Shown: positions 21,923 to 35,743 of the stretch, in pieces
Position numbering within the stretch: position 1 is the stretch's first letter
How the letters are laid out: every line of letters starts with the position of its first letter
Assembly (NCBI GenBank): GCA_036874045.1
Contig: CM072341.1
Location: forward strand, 8,320,501 to 8,384,500
Source: Cymodocea nodosa
Lineage: Eukaryota > Streptophyta > Magnoliopsida > Alismatales > Cymodoceaceae
DNA: 64,000 bases
Direction of reading: 5' to 3'
The notes under the pieces: model-generated
The model's input: the letters and a program-made list of their open reading frames with translations, nothing else
Database searches by the model: none
Told to the model about the DNA's origin: nothing
Made by a program: the position numbers and the translations under genes

Positions 21923-23769
21923 TGTGTATTTTGCATTTATTTTTGAAAGAAAAAAAAAAACAAAAAGCCAACTTTTAGTTTCTATTTTATTTATTTTTAG
22001 AAAAGAAGAAAACAAACAAAATATCAATCCAGTTTGTTGGTATCTGTTTTGAGAAACCAACTGACTTGCTTGTAAGCCACCAAAGGCATAAGAGTCTAGG
22101 TTCCACACAAGACATTGATTTAACAATTTATGTTTTGTTGTTAAGCTATTATTTTGTTATATATTCTGCTTTTATTTGGGAATGAAAAAGTTTTTCAGAT
22201 TCAAAAGTTGGAAGATATTGAAGGAGATACAAAGAACAAGGTATGTAATTGATTACTTATCCTGAATTTACATTCAAGCATAGTTCGTGGAGTTATTCAT
22301 TAACTCAATGAATTAAGTTTGTCGAGTTAGGTGCTAAGTTAATGGAACATTATTCATGCCTGCTAACACTTTATGTATTTACTATAAATCTTTTACATTG
22401 AGGATAATGCAAAATGTAGGTATAGGGGGAGGTAATTAGATTAAAATCCAAGTAACCTTGTTAATTAGAGGAATTACGATTGTGCTACAAATTTCTATGG
22501 AAACTGAAAATCTTTTATGAATTTGCTGTAACTAACCAAAATTTCTTATAACTATCTGATAATTGAAACTTTGAAATTTTTTTTTTTTTGAGAACTATAA
22601 TTACTTGAATATTATATTTAGAATCTTATATAATATGCTACAAAATTTTACTATTAATACAAATCTGGATATAGTATCTTATGTTTTTGCTGAATTTTAT
22701 GAGTTTAATAGTTTCACGATTTTAAAAAAAAATCAGAATACTTAACTAAAACTCTAGAAATGATCTAAAATTCTGAAAGAGTTGAAATGTTGATTTTTGG
22801 ATTAAATGAAATGCATATGATCAATGATACATTTAATTTGATTGATTAAACTTATAGAATGATTTACATGTAAATCTTATTAAACTACGAAAAAAGTATG
22901 AGCTTATTGATATGGATTTATGTTTTCAGTAAATTATAAAAGTAGGATTATATGAGATTTGTATTTTATTGCATCTATATTAATGAAATACATATATACT
23001 GTGTTGAAAAGAAAAAAAAAGGAAAAAAACAAAAAAACTTTGAGAATTTATTGATTTGTTTGATCACGAGCCTTTTGTATTTAAGTAGATAGGTATGTAA
23101 GGATTGTTGACCTGAAAAATGACTCTTTAAATTTGGCAACCTAAGATCCTAATCAGATTTAGGATTGTTGACTAAAAGTTCGATACTTGGGTACACTACA
23201 AAGCTCTTGTATGAATCAAGCTTTTCAAACTAACTTTTAAAGTAAAAATATGCATATACTATTTTGAAAAGATAAAAGTGTTTTGTGAATACAGATATCT
23301 TTTGAATTGAGTATATTTTCTATTATCTATGATTACTGAAGTATGAATCTAGAATTAGACTTTTGAAGTTGTTTATTTGAGATACAATTCATTATTCTTC
23401 TTGTTTTAATCACATTGAGTTGAATTGTGTTTTGATTCGTATGTAACTGAAATTTATTATAGAAGTCATATTGGGAAATTCAAGATAACAGATGTTTGAA
23501 AAGAAAAAAATGATAATATAATTACCACCTATGAGATGCTAGTATATTTTGTATGTAATTTACATATATTTTAAATATATTTATAGGTTGGAGAGGAGAA
23601 AACAATGTTGAATTAGATTACTGAATTAATACAGAATATCATTATATTAATCTAATCTATGTATTCTTAAGATACAAAATGAAGAATTAGTTCTAGCACT
23701 TTAGAAAGACTAACTAGTTAGACCTTAGTAGTTTGATAAGGGATTAGCAAAAGTTAAGTATGGGGGAAG
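21923..23769 (+). mobile_element. Element B tail: non-coding block, internal and terminal polypurine tracts
   Basis: Continues from 5160 across the insertion of A; TGTGT at 21923-21927 is the duplicated target. Collinear with 26336-28127 and with the minus strand of 7014-8799. The internal polypurine tract is at 22409-22437. The terminal tract, tatgggggaag, ends at 23769 and is followed by the LTR. No ORF was recognised. Confidence 0.8.
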
Positions 23770-25400
23770 TGTTTAGAATGAAAAAGTGCTTAATATTAAT
23801 GGTTAAATAATGGTTAATTGCATAATATTTAGCTTATCATATGAGAATTAAGACATTATGTTATAATTGCACTATTATATACTTTAATGAAAGAATCTAC
23901 ATAATTTCAAGGAATTAGTGTTAATTAAGTAGATTTCTGAACTGTCAATGAGTTACAAGCTTTGAAATTCTTAAGTATCCGAATTGTCTGTTATTTCAAA
24001 GAGTTACATTTCATGTATCAGACAGTTATGTTTTAAACGTTTAAAGAATACTTTATTATTTCCTAGAGTACTCGTGTTGTAACCTTAATTCGTGACTTAA
24101 GTTGTTTTTTGGTAAGTTAAGTGCTAACTATCTAAAATACATCTAAGTATTGGATAGTTAGGTTTACAAGTATCTTAAATATCTTTTTATCATAAAACTT
24201 CTTGAGGACACATTTCGTGATCTAGAAACTTAAGTTATCTTTCGGAATGGTAGGTGCTAACTATTCGAACTACATATAAGTTTCAGACACTTATAGTTGT
24301 AACTATCCGAAATATTTGAACTCATTAAGTTAAAATTATACACATATTGAAATTAAATGCTTTATTATGTCATGTGAGTTGCACATGTTTAACTCGTTAA
24401 GTTAGCATAACTATACGTGTTGGGTTACTTGAATATACATTAAGGTAGCACATTGTATTAGTGTTATAAGCTTATAAGTTATTTCTTTATTGCACATGTT
24501 TTATAAATAAGTCAATGAGGTAAGTTTGTTGAGTTACACTAACTTTACGGACCACTTATTTTCTAACATGCTATTGTAGCAGTTTTAGAAATATGAAATA
24601 CAAAGGAAAACCATAATTGCACGTATCACATAGGAATTAACTCATGGAATGAAGAAAAAATCACCATCATTGACATGAATGAAGGAAATTTAACCAATCA
24701 TTCAAGCAGAAGCAGTTACTATTGAAAGAAATACAAAAGAAGAGAAGAAAGATGAAGAAAAGTGTGTGGGTGGAGGACTACACTAACTACAAGAAGCATT
24801 AGAAGTTCCCTAAAGCTCTATAACACTACCAAAATCATCAACCATTAGAGGTCTATGAGGATACTTTCCAGATGTCAAGTCGATTCCGAGCCAAACACGG
24901 TGACTAACAACCACTGTGAGGAGTGATCGCATCGCAGAAAGGGAAGCCATTTTCACCAAGCATTGACTTATATCTCAAGAGATCGTAAAACTTCTAGCCT
25001 TGGTTTCAAGTTGATGCCAGTATACTAAAGAGGAGACCAACTTACAAGTCTTGGTTTATGATTTTATAGGGAGAGGAGGCAAGATTGTAAGTGATTAAAT
25101 TTTCAATGGTGTAATCGTGTCGCATGTAGAGATAGAAGTTCTTATTGTCGATAGAGATTTTTACATTTCACCTTTCGCTCATCTTTAGGAACATATCAAA
25201 AAAAAAAAACCAAAAACAACTAATTATCTGTGTTTACATTTAGTATTAATGTATTGTATTATTTGTTTTGTATCATGATTAATGTTATCATTGTTAGTAT
25301 TGTGAATGTTTTATGTTTGTTTGATTCAGAAAATAGAAAATAGTTTTATTGTTTATTGAAATTAATTCATCTAGAATATTGTTCAGATTTTTTAGAAGTT
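23770..25400 (+). repeat. 3' LTR of element B (truncated at right)
   Basis: Starts TGTTTAGAATGAAAAAGTGC right after the PPT. U3 is about 960 bp and carries many diverged hairpin words (23,940-24,560). The TATA box is mutated. Homology to other LTRs fades at about 25,370-25,400, losing the R/U5 tail. Confidence 0.8.
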
Positions 25401-26004
25401 TTAAATTTATAAACTGCAAGTGCACGGCGTCCAATGAAATACGTCAGCAAATACGAGTCGAACCACAGGGAAATGGGGATAATCTATGATTCTAATTACA
25501 AGAATATGGCAAGCAAATACTTTCCAAATATAGATTAGACTACAAAAATGGTAAGTCCATAGATTTTTAATTTATCGACCAATCAACAGATTAGACTGAA
25601 AAGTTAATCTCAATCAGATCTGTTAATGTGGACTTCAGATAAAAATTTTCACACTTAAAAATGCACGAATGTTATGACTGAAAATTCAGACATTGAAAAT
25701 GATGCATAAAATTGGAAACTTCTACGTGTTAACAATAGTATCTTAAACATCATGCATGCAGCTTTGATATCTCTGCATTTCATAACAACCTTGGAAAAAA
25801 TGGAGCTTTAATGCCTCAAGTTTAATGCTTGATGCCTTCTAATACCTTTTCATTTATGCTGCACTTTTCATGGCATTCATTGTGGAAAAATGCTTTTTTT
25901 TCACATGAAGAGGATACAAGAAGGGTAAGAGAAGTCCCCTGGGGCGTCAATGTTGTAGACAACTGAGATTTTACATGGTTATGTGAGAATTTGATGAACA
26001 ATTA
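25401..26004. other. Unassigned repeat-like stretch between LTR B and F-box copy C
   Basis: Begins aactgcaagtgcacggcgtcc and continues to gaaccacaggga. This resembles, in inverted orientation, the aactgcaagtgc...cccacaggga part of the LTRs, so it is probably a fragment of a related LTR family. Nothing is recognisable in 25,560-26,000. Confidence 0.4.
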
Positions 26005-26335
26005 ATTGAGATGGTGGGATGAATTGATGAAATTTCAAAAATGGATTATGAAAGACATAAATGAATGGAAGTGGGAAGAGGAATATATTGAAATAGATGT
26101 AGAAATAGAAACTGCTACATTACCTTGGAACCGAAAAGGATCCCTTTCTGCATTTCATTTCATTAATGGTAATACACTTGTATTTAGCATTGATAATATA
26201 TTACAAGTTTACAAATTAAGAAGGAACAAGAATGACATTAAAATAGAATTAATAGCAAGAAAAATTATGCCTAAAAAGTTTACTTGGACTAACACGTTTA
26301 TTCCATTTGTTTCTACTTTTCAATCATGTTCTTAA
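26005..26335 (+). pseudogene. F-box gene copy C, C-terminal quarter
   Basis: 109 open codons matching the end of the F-box protein of element A: RWWDELMKFQKWIMKD at the start, LPWNRKGSLSAFHF in the middle, and TNTFIPFVSTFQSCS plus TAA at the end. About 85-90% of residues agree with A by eye and no stop interrupts it. The 5' three quarters, including the F-box, are missing. Confidence 0.75.
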
Positions 26336-28127
26336 GCTGTGATTTTGTGTGTTTAATGTTGTGTGTCTTCTACATTTATTTTTAGAAAAAAAAAAATGTT
26401 AGTTTTCATTTTATGTTATAAAAGAAAACAAAAACAAAATATCAATCCAATTTGTTGGTATCTGTTCTGGGAAACTAACTAGCTTGCTTGTGAGCCACCA
26501 AAGGCGTAGGAGCCTAGGTTCCACACAAGACACTAATTTATCAATATCTATTAAATGCTATTTTGTTATATATTCTGCTTTTATCTGTGAATGAAAAGTT
26601 TTTTAGAATCAAAAATTGAAATATGTAGAAGGAGATACAAACGAAACAAGGTATGTAACTGATTACTTATCCTGAATTTAGATTTAAACTCATTTGTTGA
26701 GTTAGGTGCTAAATCAACGAAACTGTATTCATGTCTGCTACAATTACCATATTTATTGTCAAATCTTTTACATTGAAGACAATGCAAAATGTAGGTATGG
26801 GGGGGAGGTAATTAAAGTAACAGCTATGTAAGTTTGTTAACTAAAGGAATTAAAATGGTACTGCAAAGTTTTGTGGAAATTGAAAATTATTATGAACTTG
26901 CTGTAACTATCTGATAATTGAGACTGTAAAATTTTTATAAACTGTAACTGCTTGAATGTTATATTTAGAAGGCTATATAATATACTATAGAATTTACTAT
27001 TTATGCAAATCTAGATATAGTATCTTATGTTTTTTTCTGAATTTCATGAGTTTAACAATTTCACGATTTTAAAATGAAATCAGAATGCTTAATGAAAAAA
27101 TTATCTGAAGTCCTGAAGGAGCGAAAATATGAATTCTAGATTAAATGAAACACATATGATTAAAGATACATTTAATTTGACTGATTAAACTTGTAGAATG
27201 ATTTATGTGTAGATCTTATTAAACTATAGAAAAAGTATGAGCTTATTGTTATGGATTCATATTTTCAGTAAATGATAGAAACAGGATTATATGAGATTGG
27301 TGTTTACTGCATCTGTATTAATGAAATATGTACATATACAGTATGTGATTAATGTTTTTGTTGTGATTGCTGAGGGAAAAAAAATAGAAAAAAAAAAAAC
27401 AAACTTTGAGAGTTTATTGACTTGTTTGATCATGGGCCTTTTGTACTTGAGCAGATAGATATGTAAGGATTATTGACCTGAAAAAGGACTCTTGAAATAT
27501 AGCAACCTAAGATCTTGATCAGATCTGGGATTGTTGACTGAAAACTCGCTACATGGGTACATTAGAAAGCTCTTGTATGATTCAAGCTTGTTAAATTAAC
27601 TTTTAAAGTACAAAAATACATATACTGTTCTGAAAAGATACAAGTGTTTTGTGAAATATAGATATCTTATGAATCGAGTATACTTTCTATTATCTAGAAT
27701 TGCTGAAATATGAATCTAGAATTGATTTTTGAAGTTGTTTAATGGAGATACAATTCTTTATTCTACTTGTCTTAATCATATTGAATTGGATTGTACTTTG
27801 ATTCATATGTTGAAATTTCTTCTAGAAATCTTATTGGAAAATTCAGGATGACAGATGATGAAAAGAAGAACAAACGATAATATAATTAACACCTATGTGA
27901 TGATGATATATTTTGTATGTAATTTGCATATATTCTAAGTATATTTGCAAGTTGAAGAGGAGAAAACAATATTATTGAAACATACAGAATATCTATTTAA
28001 TAATACTAGTTCTTATGTTGAAAAAAAAAAAAAAAAGAGGGAAGAATTAATTCTAGCACTTTTAGAAGGACCCATTAATTAGATCTTAGTTTGCTAAGAG
28101 ACTAGTAAAATTTAAGTACAGGGGAAG
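26336..28127 (+). mobile_element. Element C tail: non-coding block with two polypurine tracts
   Basis: Collinear with the tails of A and B. The internal tract tatgggggggaggtaatta lies at 26783-26812. The terminal tract aagtacaggggaag ends at 28127 before the LTR. A-rich runs are at 27377-27400 and 28020-28037. Confidence 0.75.
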
Positions 28128-28338
28128 TGTTTAGAATGAAAAAGTGCATAATATTAATGGTTAAATGATGGTTAATTGCATAATATTTAGCTTATAATAT
28201 GAGAATTAAACCATTATGTTATAATTGCATTGTTATAAGCTTTAATTAAAGAATCTGTTTAATTTTAGGGAATTAATGTTAATTTAGTACATTTCTAAAC
28301 TGTCGGTAAGTTGCAGGCTATGAAATCCTTAGGTATCC

Positions 28339-28710
28339 TATTGTGTAGAAAGATCAAACAAACGTGGAGCATCTAAGGGTGCATGGAGAAGAGATCTGTG
28401 TGGAAGAGACAATTGCGAGTGGAGAATTCGAAGAACAACAAATTTACGTGGTTCCCCAACACGGGTACATCCACAAGTGATCAATCTATCGTGATTCCTT
28501 GCTGTATGGTTGCTGATACAAAGAAGGGGGAGTACAAAATCAAGGGATGGTTTGGCATGGCATCCCTTAGACGTGGATGACCCCTTACATATATAGGGGC
28601 AACGATTGGTGATACCCAAAAGACAAGTTTGCCCTTGTACAAATTATCAAAGAAATACAACCATATTCAATGACACATACATATACTTGATGGAAGACAC
28701 ACGCATCACA
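28339..28710 (-). repeat. 3' LTR of the copia element
   Basis: 372 bp, roughly 95% like 33466-33835 by eye. The outer end starts TATTGTG where the partner has TGTTGTG, a change in the terminal TG. The PPT, GGTGGAGATT on the minus strand, lies at 28711-28724. Confidence 0.88.
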
Positions 28711-28778
28711 AATCTCCACCTTGTCTTTCATCAATCTTCACCACGAACAGATGATGGATCAGCAAGACCCAACTTGGG

Positions 28779-31700
28779 TCAGTAGCAACAATAGACATTG
28801 AGTAAGTCCAAGCAATGCTTGAACTTGCTTTCAACAACGCCCTTTGTAAACATATCAGTCGGATTGTCCTTTGTGTTGACCTTCACAATCTTTATCCTGT
28901 CTTCATTCCTGAGGAAGTGATACTTAACATCAATATGTTTAGTTCTATCATGAAAGACATTATCTTTGGAGAGACAAATAGCGCTAAGACTATCACAAAA
29001 GATATTAGCTTTATCAATGTGCCAACCAAAGTCTCCAAGTAAGCCTTTCAACCAAATCCCTTCCTTTGCAGCTTCTGTCATAGCCACATATTCAGCCTCA
29101 GTTGTGGACAGAGATACTATAGGCTGAAGAGTTGATTTCCAACTCACAATAGAACCTACAAATGTAAAGACATAACTAGATAATGATCTCCTTCCGTCAA
29201 CATCACCTGCATAGTCTAAGTCTGTATAACTAGCCATAGTATAACTCTAATCTGCTGCATACATCAAGCCAACACCTGGAGTTCCTTTCAAATATCTGAA
29301 TATCCTTTTAACTACTTTCCAATGTTCCCTGCCCAGATTGGACATGAACCTACTAACAACACTTAAAGGATATGTCAGATCAGGCCTAGTGCATACCATA
29401 GCATACATAAGACTTCCAACTGCCTGTGCATAAGGAACTCGCTGCATATCAAGCTTTTTAGAATCAGTTTGTGGACACATCGTAGATGACAATTTGACAT
29501 TTCTGTCATAAGGCGTGCTAATGGCTTTGCATGAAGCCATACCAAATCTGCTAAGGATCTTCTCAATATACTTCTGTTGATTCAAAAATAACTTACCAGA
29601 ATTTCTTTCACGCCTAATCTCCATTCCAAGAATTCTGCTAGTTGGACCAAGATCTTTCATATCAAATTCTGATTTTAATGTGTCCTTCAACTCTTGTATC
29701 ACTTCGATATTCTTCGCAGCTATAAGAATATCATCAACATACAATAACAAATAAACATGTGTACTCTTATCAAGAGTTTTAACATATACACATGAATCAT
29801 AATTGCTACGTCTAAAACCAACTTTAACTATAAAGGCATCAAACCTTTTGTACCATTGGCATGGTGACTATTTAAGTCCATACAAGGACTTATTTAATTT
29901 GCACACCCAATCAGATTTACCTTTCACCACAAACCCTGTTGGTTGTTCCATCCAAATATTTTCTTCCAACTCACCATGCAAGAAGGCCGTCTTTACATCT
30001 AGTTGTTCCAATTCTAAATTCTATGCTACAACAATGGATAACAAAATTCTAATAGATGTATGACGTACAATAGGAGCAAATACTTCATTGAAGTCAACTC
30101 CTTCTCGCTGTGAATAACCTTTGACGACTAATTTTGCCTTGTGTTGCACACCTGCATTGCCTTGAGTCTCAATCTTCTTCTTATAGACTCATTTGCAACC
30201 AACAATATTTGTGTTCTTTGGACGTTTCACCAGTTCCCAAGTCCTGTTCTTATGGAGAGATTAAAGTTTTTCCTCCATAGCAGACATCCAAAGACCAACT
30301 TCTGAATCTTTCATTGCAGCTTCATATGTAGGTGGATCAACAGAATCCTCCACCTCAACTGCTACTTGTAAGGCAAAAGCAACCAAACTGTCGTAGCCAT
30401 ATCTAATCGGAGGTCTAATGTCTCTTCTAGGACGATCTTTGTCAATGGTTCTTGGTGGTGGTTGCTCCACCTCTTCCTCCTCAACTTCATTTTCCTAAGT
30501 TTCAGATGAGATTTCTCTAATTTCAACTTGATCAGTGATAGGCGGCTGTTGTGCGTCATCTATCTCCATCTATTCAGGAAGGGTGTGCTCAATTTCTGGT
30601 GTTTCACCTGCTAATTTATCTGTTGCCTGCAAAAGAGAATTCTCATCAAAAGTAACATCACGGTTATATATTACTTTATGAGATTCAATATCATATATCC
30701 TGTATCCCTTTACACCAACACCATAGCCCACAAATATGCCTTTCTTGGCACGTGGTTCTAGCTTGCCATTGTTCACATGATAGTAAGCTGGACACCCGAA
30801 AATTCTGAGCTTTGAATAACTAGCAGATCTTTTCAACTATACCTCAAGAGGTATCTTCCCATCTAAGGCACTAGAAGGGGACCTGTTCACCAAATAGGAA
30901 GTTGTGTTAACAACCTCTACCCAAAACTTCTTATTCAAACCTACATGAGACAACATACAATGTGCCTTTTCTAGGAGTGTTCTGTTCAATCTTTCAGCCA
31001 CTTCATTTTGCTAAGGGGTATACCTGACAATGTTATGCCATGTAATGCCTTCATCTTTACAAAAGTTATCAAATTCTTGAGAATAAAACTAGAGACCATT
31101 ATCAGTTCTAAGATATTTTACCTTTCTGTCTGTTTGGTTTTCTACCTGCTTCTTCCAATGCTTGAAGCAAGAAAAAGCTTCACTTTTGTGTGTCAAAAAG
31201 AAAACCTAGTTCATCCTTGAATGACAATCAATGATAAAAAGAAAATATCTAGAACATGCAATAGAAGGCTGATGTGAAGGCCCCCAACAATCAGCATGAA
31301 TATAATCAAGAACTCCCTTGGAGCTATGCTGACTACGTGCAAATGACACTCTTTTCTGTTTGCCAAAGATACAATGCTTGCACATGTCAATACAAGCAAC
31401 CTTGTGCCCATCAAACTTGCCCAGACTACTTAGTTTTTGCATTCCTTTCTGTCCTAAATGACCCATCCTTGAGTGCTACATGACAGAAAAATCCTGCTGA
31501 CCAGATATAGCTGATGTAGTTGCGCCAACAATTGGAGTGCCCTGCAAAATGTATAAGGGACCAGATTTGGTTCCCTTCATAACAACTAAGGAGCCTTTCT
31601 ATATGCTGATCTTCCCCTCACCACCATATATCTATAACCCTTAGCATCAAGGGCCCTCAGTGAGATCAGACTTTTTCCAAGCATTGGGACGTGCGAAACA

Positions 31701-32713
31701 TCCTCTAGAATTCTAACTGTACCATCATGTAGTTTAAATTTTATAGTGCCCACACCAACTCTAAAACACACATCATCATTGGCCAAAGTCACTTGACCAC
31801 CCTCCACCTGCTCGTAGGTGTCAAAATACTCCCTAGTAGGAGTCATATGATGTGAATCTCCTGAGTCCATAATCCACTGATCATCAGAATAGGCACTACA
31901 ACAAACTGTAAGAGAAAAGTCATCACCTGACATAGAACTGGTTTCTGCCACAGCAGCCTTTCCTTTGTTCATAAGCTTGGGACAATGTGATTTCTAGTGT
32001 CCTTTCTCCTTACAATAATGGCAAGTATCCCTAGAGTACTTGCTCTTCGACTTGCTTCTACTTCTATTCTTCCCTCCACCTTGTCTCTGGTTTCTTCCCT
32101 TGTTCTCTTGCTGCTAAGCTGAGAGGCCAACACCACTTGCCTCGTTTCTACCATACACCATGTGCCTAAGCTCCCTGGAATGAAGGTTGGACCTCACTTC
32201 TTCCAGTGTAATTGAATCTCTTCCAACTACACAAGATTGAACAAAGTTTTCATAACTCAATGAGAGTGAACAAAGCAAGATAAGAGCTGCATCTTCATCT
32301 TCTATGATTACTCCAATATTCTTGAGTTCCATCAGAATAGCATTTAGCTGATCTAAATACTGCTTAAGAGGTACACCTTCTATCATATTTAAAGAGAACA
32401 GTCTCTACTTTAACAACAATTTGTTTGTTAAAGACTTAGTCATATACAATGACTCAAGTTTCTGCCAAAGACCTAACGAGTTAGATTCATCAGCAACTTT
32501 TATTATAACTTCATCAAACAAACACAACAAGATGGTGGAGTGAGCTTTCTCCTCCTGCAATTCAAACTCTAGCGAATTTCTGTTTAGAGTAGTTTCCTTA
32601 TTTAAAGGAGCCCAAATACCTTGTTGCTTTAGAAGTGCTTTCATCTTAATTTGTCATAAGCTAAAGCTATTCTTACCATCAAACTTTTCTATCTTCAACC
32701 CCGAAGTATTCAT
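28779..32713 (-). pseudogene. copia Gag-Pol polyprotein (TNT 1-94-like), about 1310 codons
   Basis: Starts MNTSGLKIEKFDG at 32713. The gag region (UBN2-like) ends in a CCHC knuckle, CHYCKEKGH..SHC, near 32,010. The protease motif is WIMDSGDSHHM. Integrase shows HSRMGHL and CKHCIFGKQKRVSF, DCWGPS, RTDNGL and an E in NEVAERLNRT. RT has YVDDILIA (about 29,740) and GRILGMEI-like sequence. RNase H has DLDYAGDVDGRRS and STTEAEYVA, ending near 28779. At least ten in-frame stops, mostly TAG or TGA at expected Q or W codons, and a frameshift near 31,632 disable it. The length is close to the TNT1 polyprotein. Confidence 0.9.
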
Positions 32714-33048
32714 GTTTTCAAAACAACAAACAACCAGCAATACACATGAGATACAATGTGATTTCAACAAACACAATTCTATGGCAAAGTACACAATAAC
32801 AAGCAATATCTCAACAACAATATGCTACTGAAACTACTGATTTCAATGAAATGCAATCAACCACAAGCCAAGCACACTACTTAGCACAAAACAGTAGCAA
32901 ATACTCACACAAACTAAGCACAAATCCATAATCACAAAATGCCCAAAATCCGACAATTAAAGAGTCACTCGTCTAGAAAACTACTGTGCCCTAGCTAGAC
33001 GCCTCCTGTTGTATCTCTCTGAATACGAAACTTCTGACCATGAAATAT

Positions 33049-33423
33049 TAAAGGAAGGAAGTTCAGGAAGCTTACTACACATCCTCAAAATTTGAGATGC
33101 AATGGAGCACGGACGAGGAAGGTGCACGACTTGACGTCGGAGTGTGCAGACTAGCGTCGACAACGACGGTAGTTGCGGCAATGGGGGATATCCTTGCGGA
33201 AATGGCTTGAACCTTGATCAATCTCTTCAAAATTTTAAAGGAAGGAATTTCAAGAAGCTTACTACACATCCTCAAAATTTGAGATGCAGCGGAGCATGGA
33301 CGAGGAAGGTGCACGACTTGGCATCGGAGTGTGTAGACTAGCACTGGCAACGACAGCAGTTACAACAATGGAGAGATCCCTTGCGAAAATGGTTTGAACC
33401 TTGATCAATCTCTTCGAAACTTC
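33049..33423. repeat. 188-bp tandem duplication in the copia leader
   Basis: Two copies (33049-33237 and 33238-33423) starting aaaggaagg and sharing cttactacacatcctcaaaa, gtgcacgacttg and ccttgatcaatctcttc. They lie between the PBS and the gag start. 32714-33048 shows nothing further. Confidence 0.75.
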
Positions 33424-33450
33424 AGATGCAAACCCGGAGATGTCCAACCT

Positions 33451-33463
33451 GGCTCTGATACCA
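33451..33463 (-). other. Primer-binding site of the copia element (initiator tRNA-Met)
   Basis: Minus strand TGGTATCAGAGCC, two nucleotides after the LTR end, is the classic plant copia PBS. Confidence 0.9.
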
Positions 33464-33465
33464 AT

Positions 33466-33835
33466 TGTTGTGCAGAAAGATCAAACAAACGTGGAGCATC
33501 TAGGGGTGGCGTGGAGAAGAGATCTGTGTGGAAGAGATGATTGCGAGTGGAGAATTCGAAGAACAACAAATTTACGTGGTTCCCCAACACAGGTATGTCC
33601 ACGGGTGATCAATATCATGACTCCTTGCTGTATGGTTGCTGGTACAAAGAGGGAGAGAACAAAATCAAGGGATGGTTTGGCATGGCATTCCTTGAACGTG
33701 GATGACCCCTTACATATATAGGGGCAACGGTTGGCGATACCCAAAAGACAAGTTTGCCCCTGTACAAATTATCAAAGAAATACAACCATATTCAATGACA
33801 CATACATATACTTGATGGAAGACACACGCATCACA
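33466..33835 (-). repeat. 5' LTR of the copia element
   Basis: 370 bp, ends TG/CA (TGTTGTGCAG...GCATCACA in plus reading), followed by the duplicated target TATCC. Confidence 0.9.
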
Positions 33836-35743
33836 TATCCAAATTTTCTAATATTTCGGACAGTTATGTTTAACATACCAAACATGTATCGGATAGTTAT
33901 GTTTAAATTACCGAACAATTATGTTTTAAAAGAATATTTTATTATTTCCTGAAATACACGTGTCGAAACCATAATGCATGACTTAAGTGAACTTTCGGTG
34001 AGTTATCTATAACTATCCGAAATTATAGTTGGACATCAGATAGTTATATGTGTAACTCTCCGAAATCTCCTTTTATTTATAAAATAGTTGTGAACACGTG
34101 TCATGTTCTGGGAAAGTGACTTAAGTGGATTTTCGCTGAGTTATCTCTAACTATCAGATGCATTTCGGATAGTTAGACCTGTAACTCTCTGAAATGTTTC
34201 TTTTATTATTAAACTGCTGCTGACACGTGTCGAGATCTAGTAGATTTACTTAAGTTATATATTGGTGAGTTATCTATAATTATCCGAAATACATCTAGGC
34301 ATCGGATAGTTAAATTTATGCACGTGTTTTATAGTTAAATCAATGAAACAAGTCCGTTGAGTTATCTGTAACCCTATGGACTATTTATTTTCTAATATGC
34401 CACTATAGCGGTTGCAGAAATAAGACAGTTGGAAGGAAAAACCACGATCGCACGTATCGCGCAAAGAGAAGAAATCATCGTCGTTGATATGAATGAAGGA
34501 AATCCAACCGACCATTCAAGTAGAAGAGTTACCACTGAAGAAATATAAAAGAAAAGAAGAAAAAGAAGTAAAGGGTGTGTGATCGATGGGTGTGGCCAAT
34601 GTGTGCAGAGGAGGATCAGCGTCGACAATTCTCTGAAGTACCACACCAACCATCATCACCACCACTATAATCACCAACCATCGGAGGTCTGTGAGAATAC
34701 TTTCCTGATGTCGGGTCGATTTCGAGCCAAACATAGTGCCTGACAACCACTATGAGGAGTGATCGCGTCGCGGGAAGGAAAGTCATTTTCACCAAGCGCC
34801 GACTCATATCTCAGGAGATCGTAAAGCTTCTAGCCTTGGTTTCAAGTTGATGCCTATATGCTGAAGAGGAGATCATTTTGCAATTCTAGACTCGCGATTC
34901 TATAGGGAGAGGAGACAGAATTGTAAGTGGTTTAATTTTCAATGGTGTAATCGTGTCGCATGTAGTAATGGAAGTATTTATTGTTGATTGAGATTACTTT
35001 ACATTTCAACTTTCGCTCATTTCCATGTTCATATTAAAACAAAAATACCAAAAACAATTTATTTGTGTTTGTATTTTGTATTTGAGTGTTGTGTTGTTTG
35101 TGTTGTATCGTGATTAATGTTATCTTTGTCAATGTTGTGATTGTTTTATATTTGTTTTAGTTTTACAGTTTACTGAAATTAGTTTGTTCAAAAGACTTAA
35201 AGATTTTAATGGTTACTATTTGAATTATCTGAATGGTAGTATGCTTAATGATAAATCCAGTGTTTACTAACATTAAAGAGCTTAATTGATGTTATTTACA
35301 ATTTGTGGAACCGCCCAATGGTTGGCCGAATTCCTTTGTAAATAGTAGTATTAAACTAGAAAGATAAGCTCGTGGAGTTAACTTAAGTCCACGAGGTTAG
35401 TCCGTTGAGTTAGCCATAACTCAACGAACATTGTCCGTTGAGTTAATTGTAATTCAACGGAGAGCTTATTGAATATATAAATTTAATTGTTCAAAACGGA
35501 ACAGTTCTCAATTCTTAAGCAATTCCCTGTGGGATTGACCTGTACTTGCACACTAATACAGTAAATACTATGCACTTGCAGTTAAAATACAAATTGGAAT
35601 TAAAATCTAATTTGTGTGAAAGGTTGTTTGTTTACTTCTAAAAAAAAAAGGGAATAGGCATAAAGATAAATTAACTAAGTAAAAACAGAAGTTAACAAAT
35701 CCAAGTTTTTCTAGTGCGTTGCTAGAGATCCAAACAAGTTTTC

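Larger units (their letters stand above)
28339..33835 (-). mobile_element. Ty1/copia retrotransposon, TNT1-like
   Basis: A 5.5-kb element with LTRs at 28339-28710 and 33466-33835. Target duplication TATCC lies at 28334-28338 and 33836-33840. The tRNA-Met PBS is at 33451-33463 and the PPT beside the left LTR. The pol order protease, integrase, RT, RNase H is diagnostic of copia. It inserted into the U3 of LTR C. Confidence 0.93.
28128..35736 (+). repeat. LTR of element C, split by a copia insertion
   Basis: LTR sequence at 28128-28338 and 33841-35736 (33836-33840 is the duplicated TATCC), about 2.1 kb without the insert. The TATA box is at 34544-34550 and U3 is about 914 bp. Hairpin words are at 33853-34380 and 35370-35460. 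Its end, ...ccaaaca at 35736, is followed by a decayed PBS, so it also acted as, or recombined with, a 5' LTR. Confidence 0.85.
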
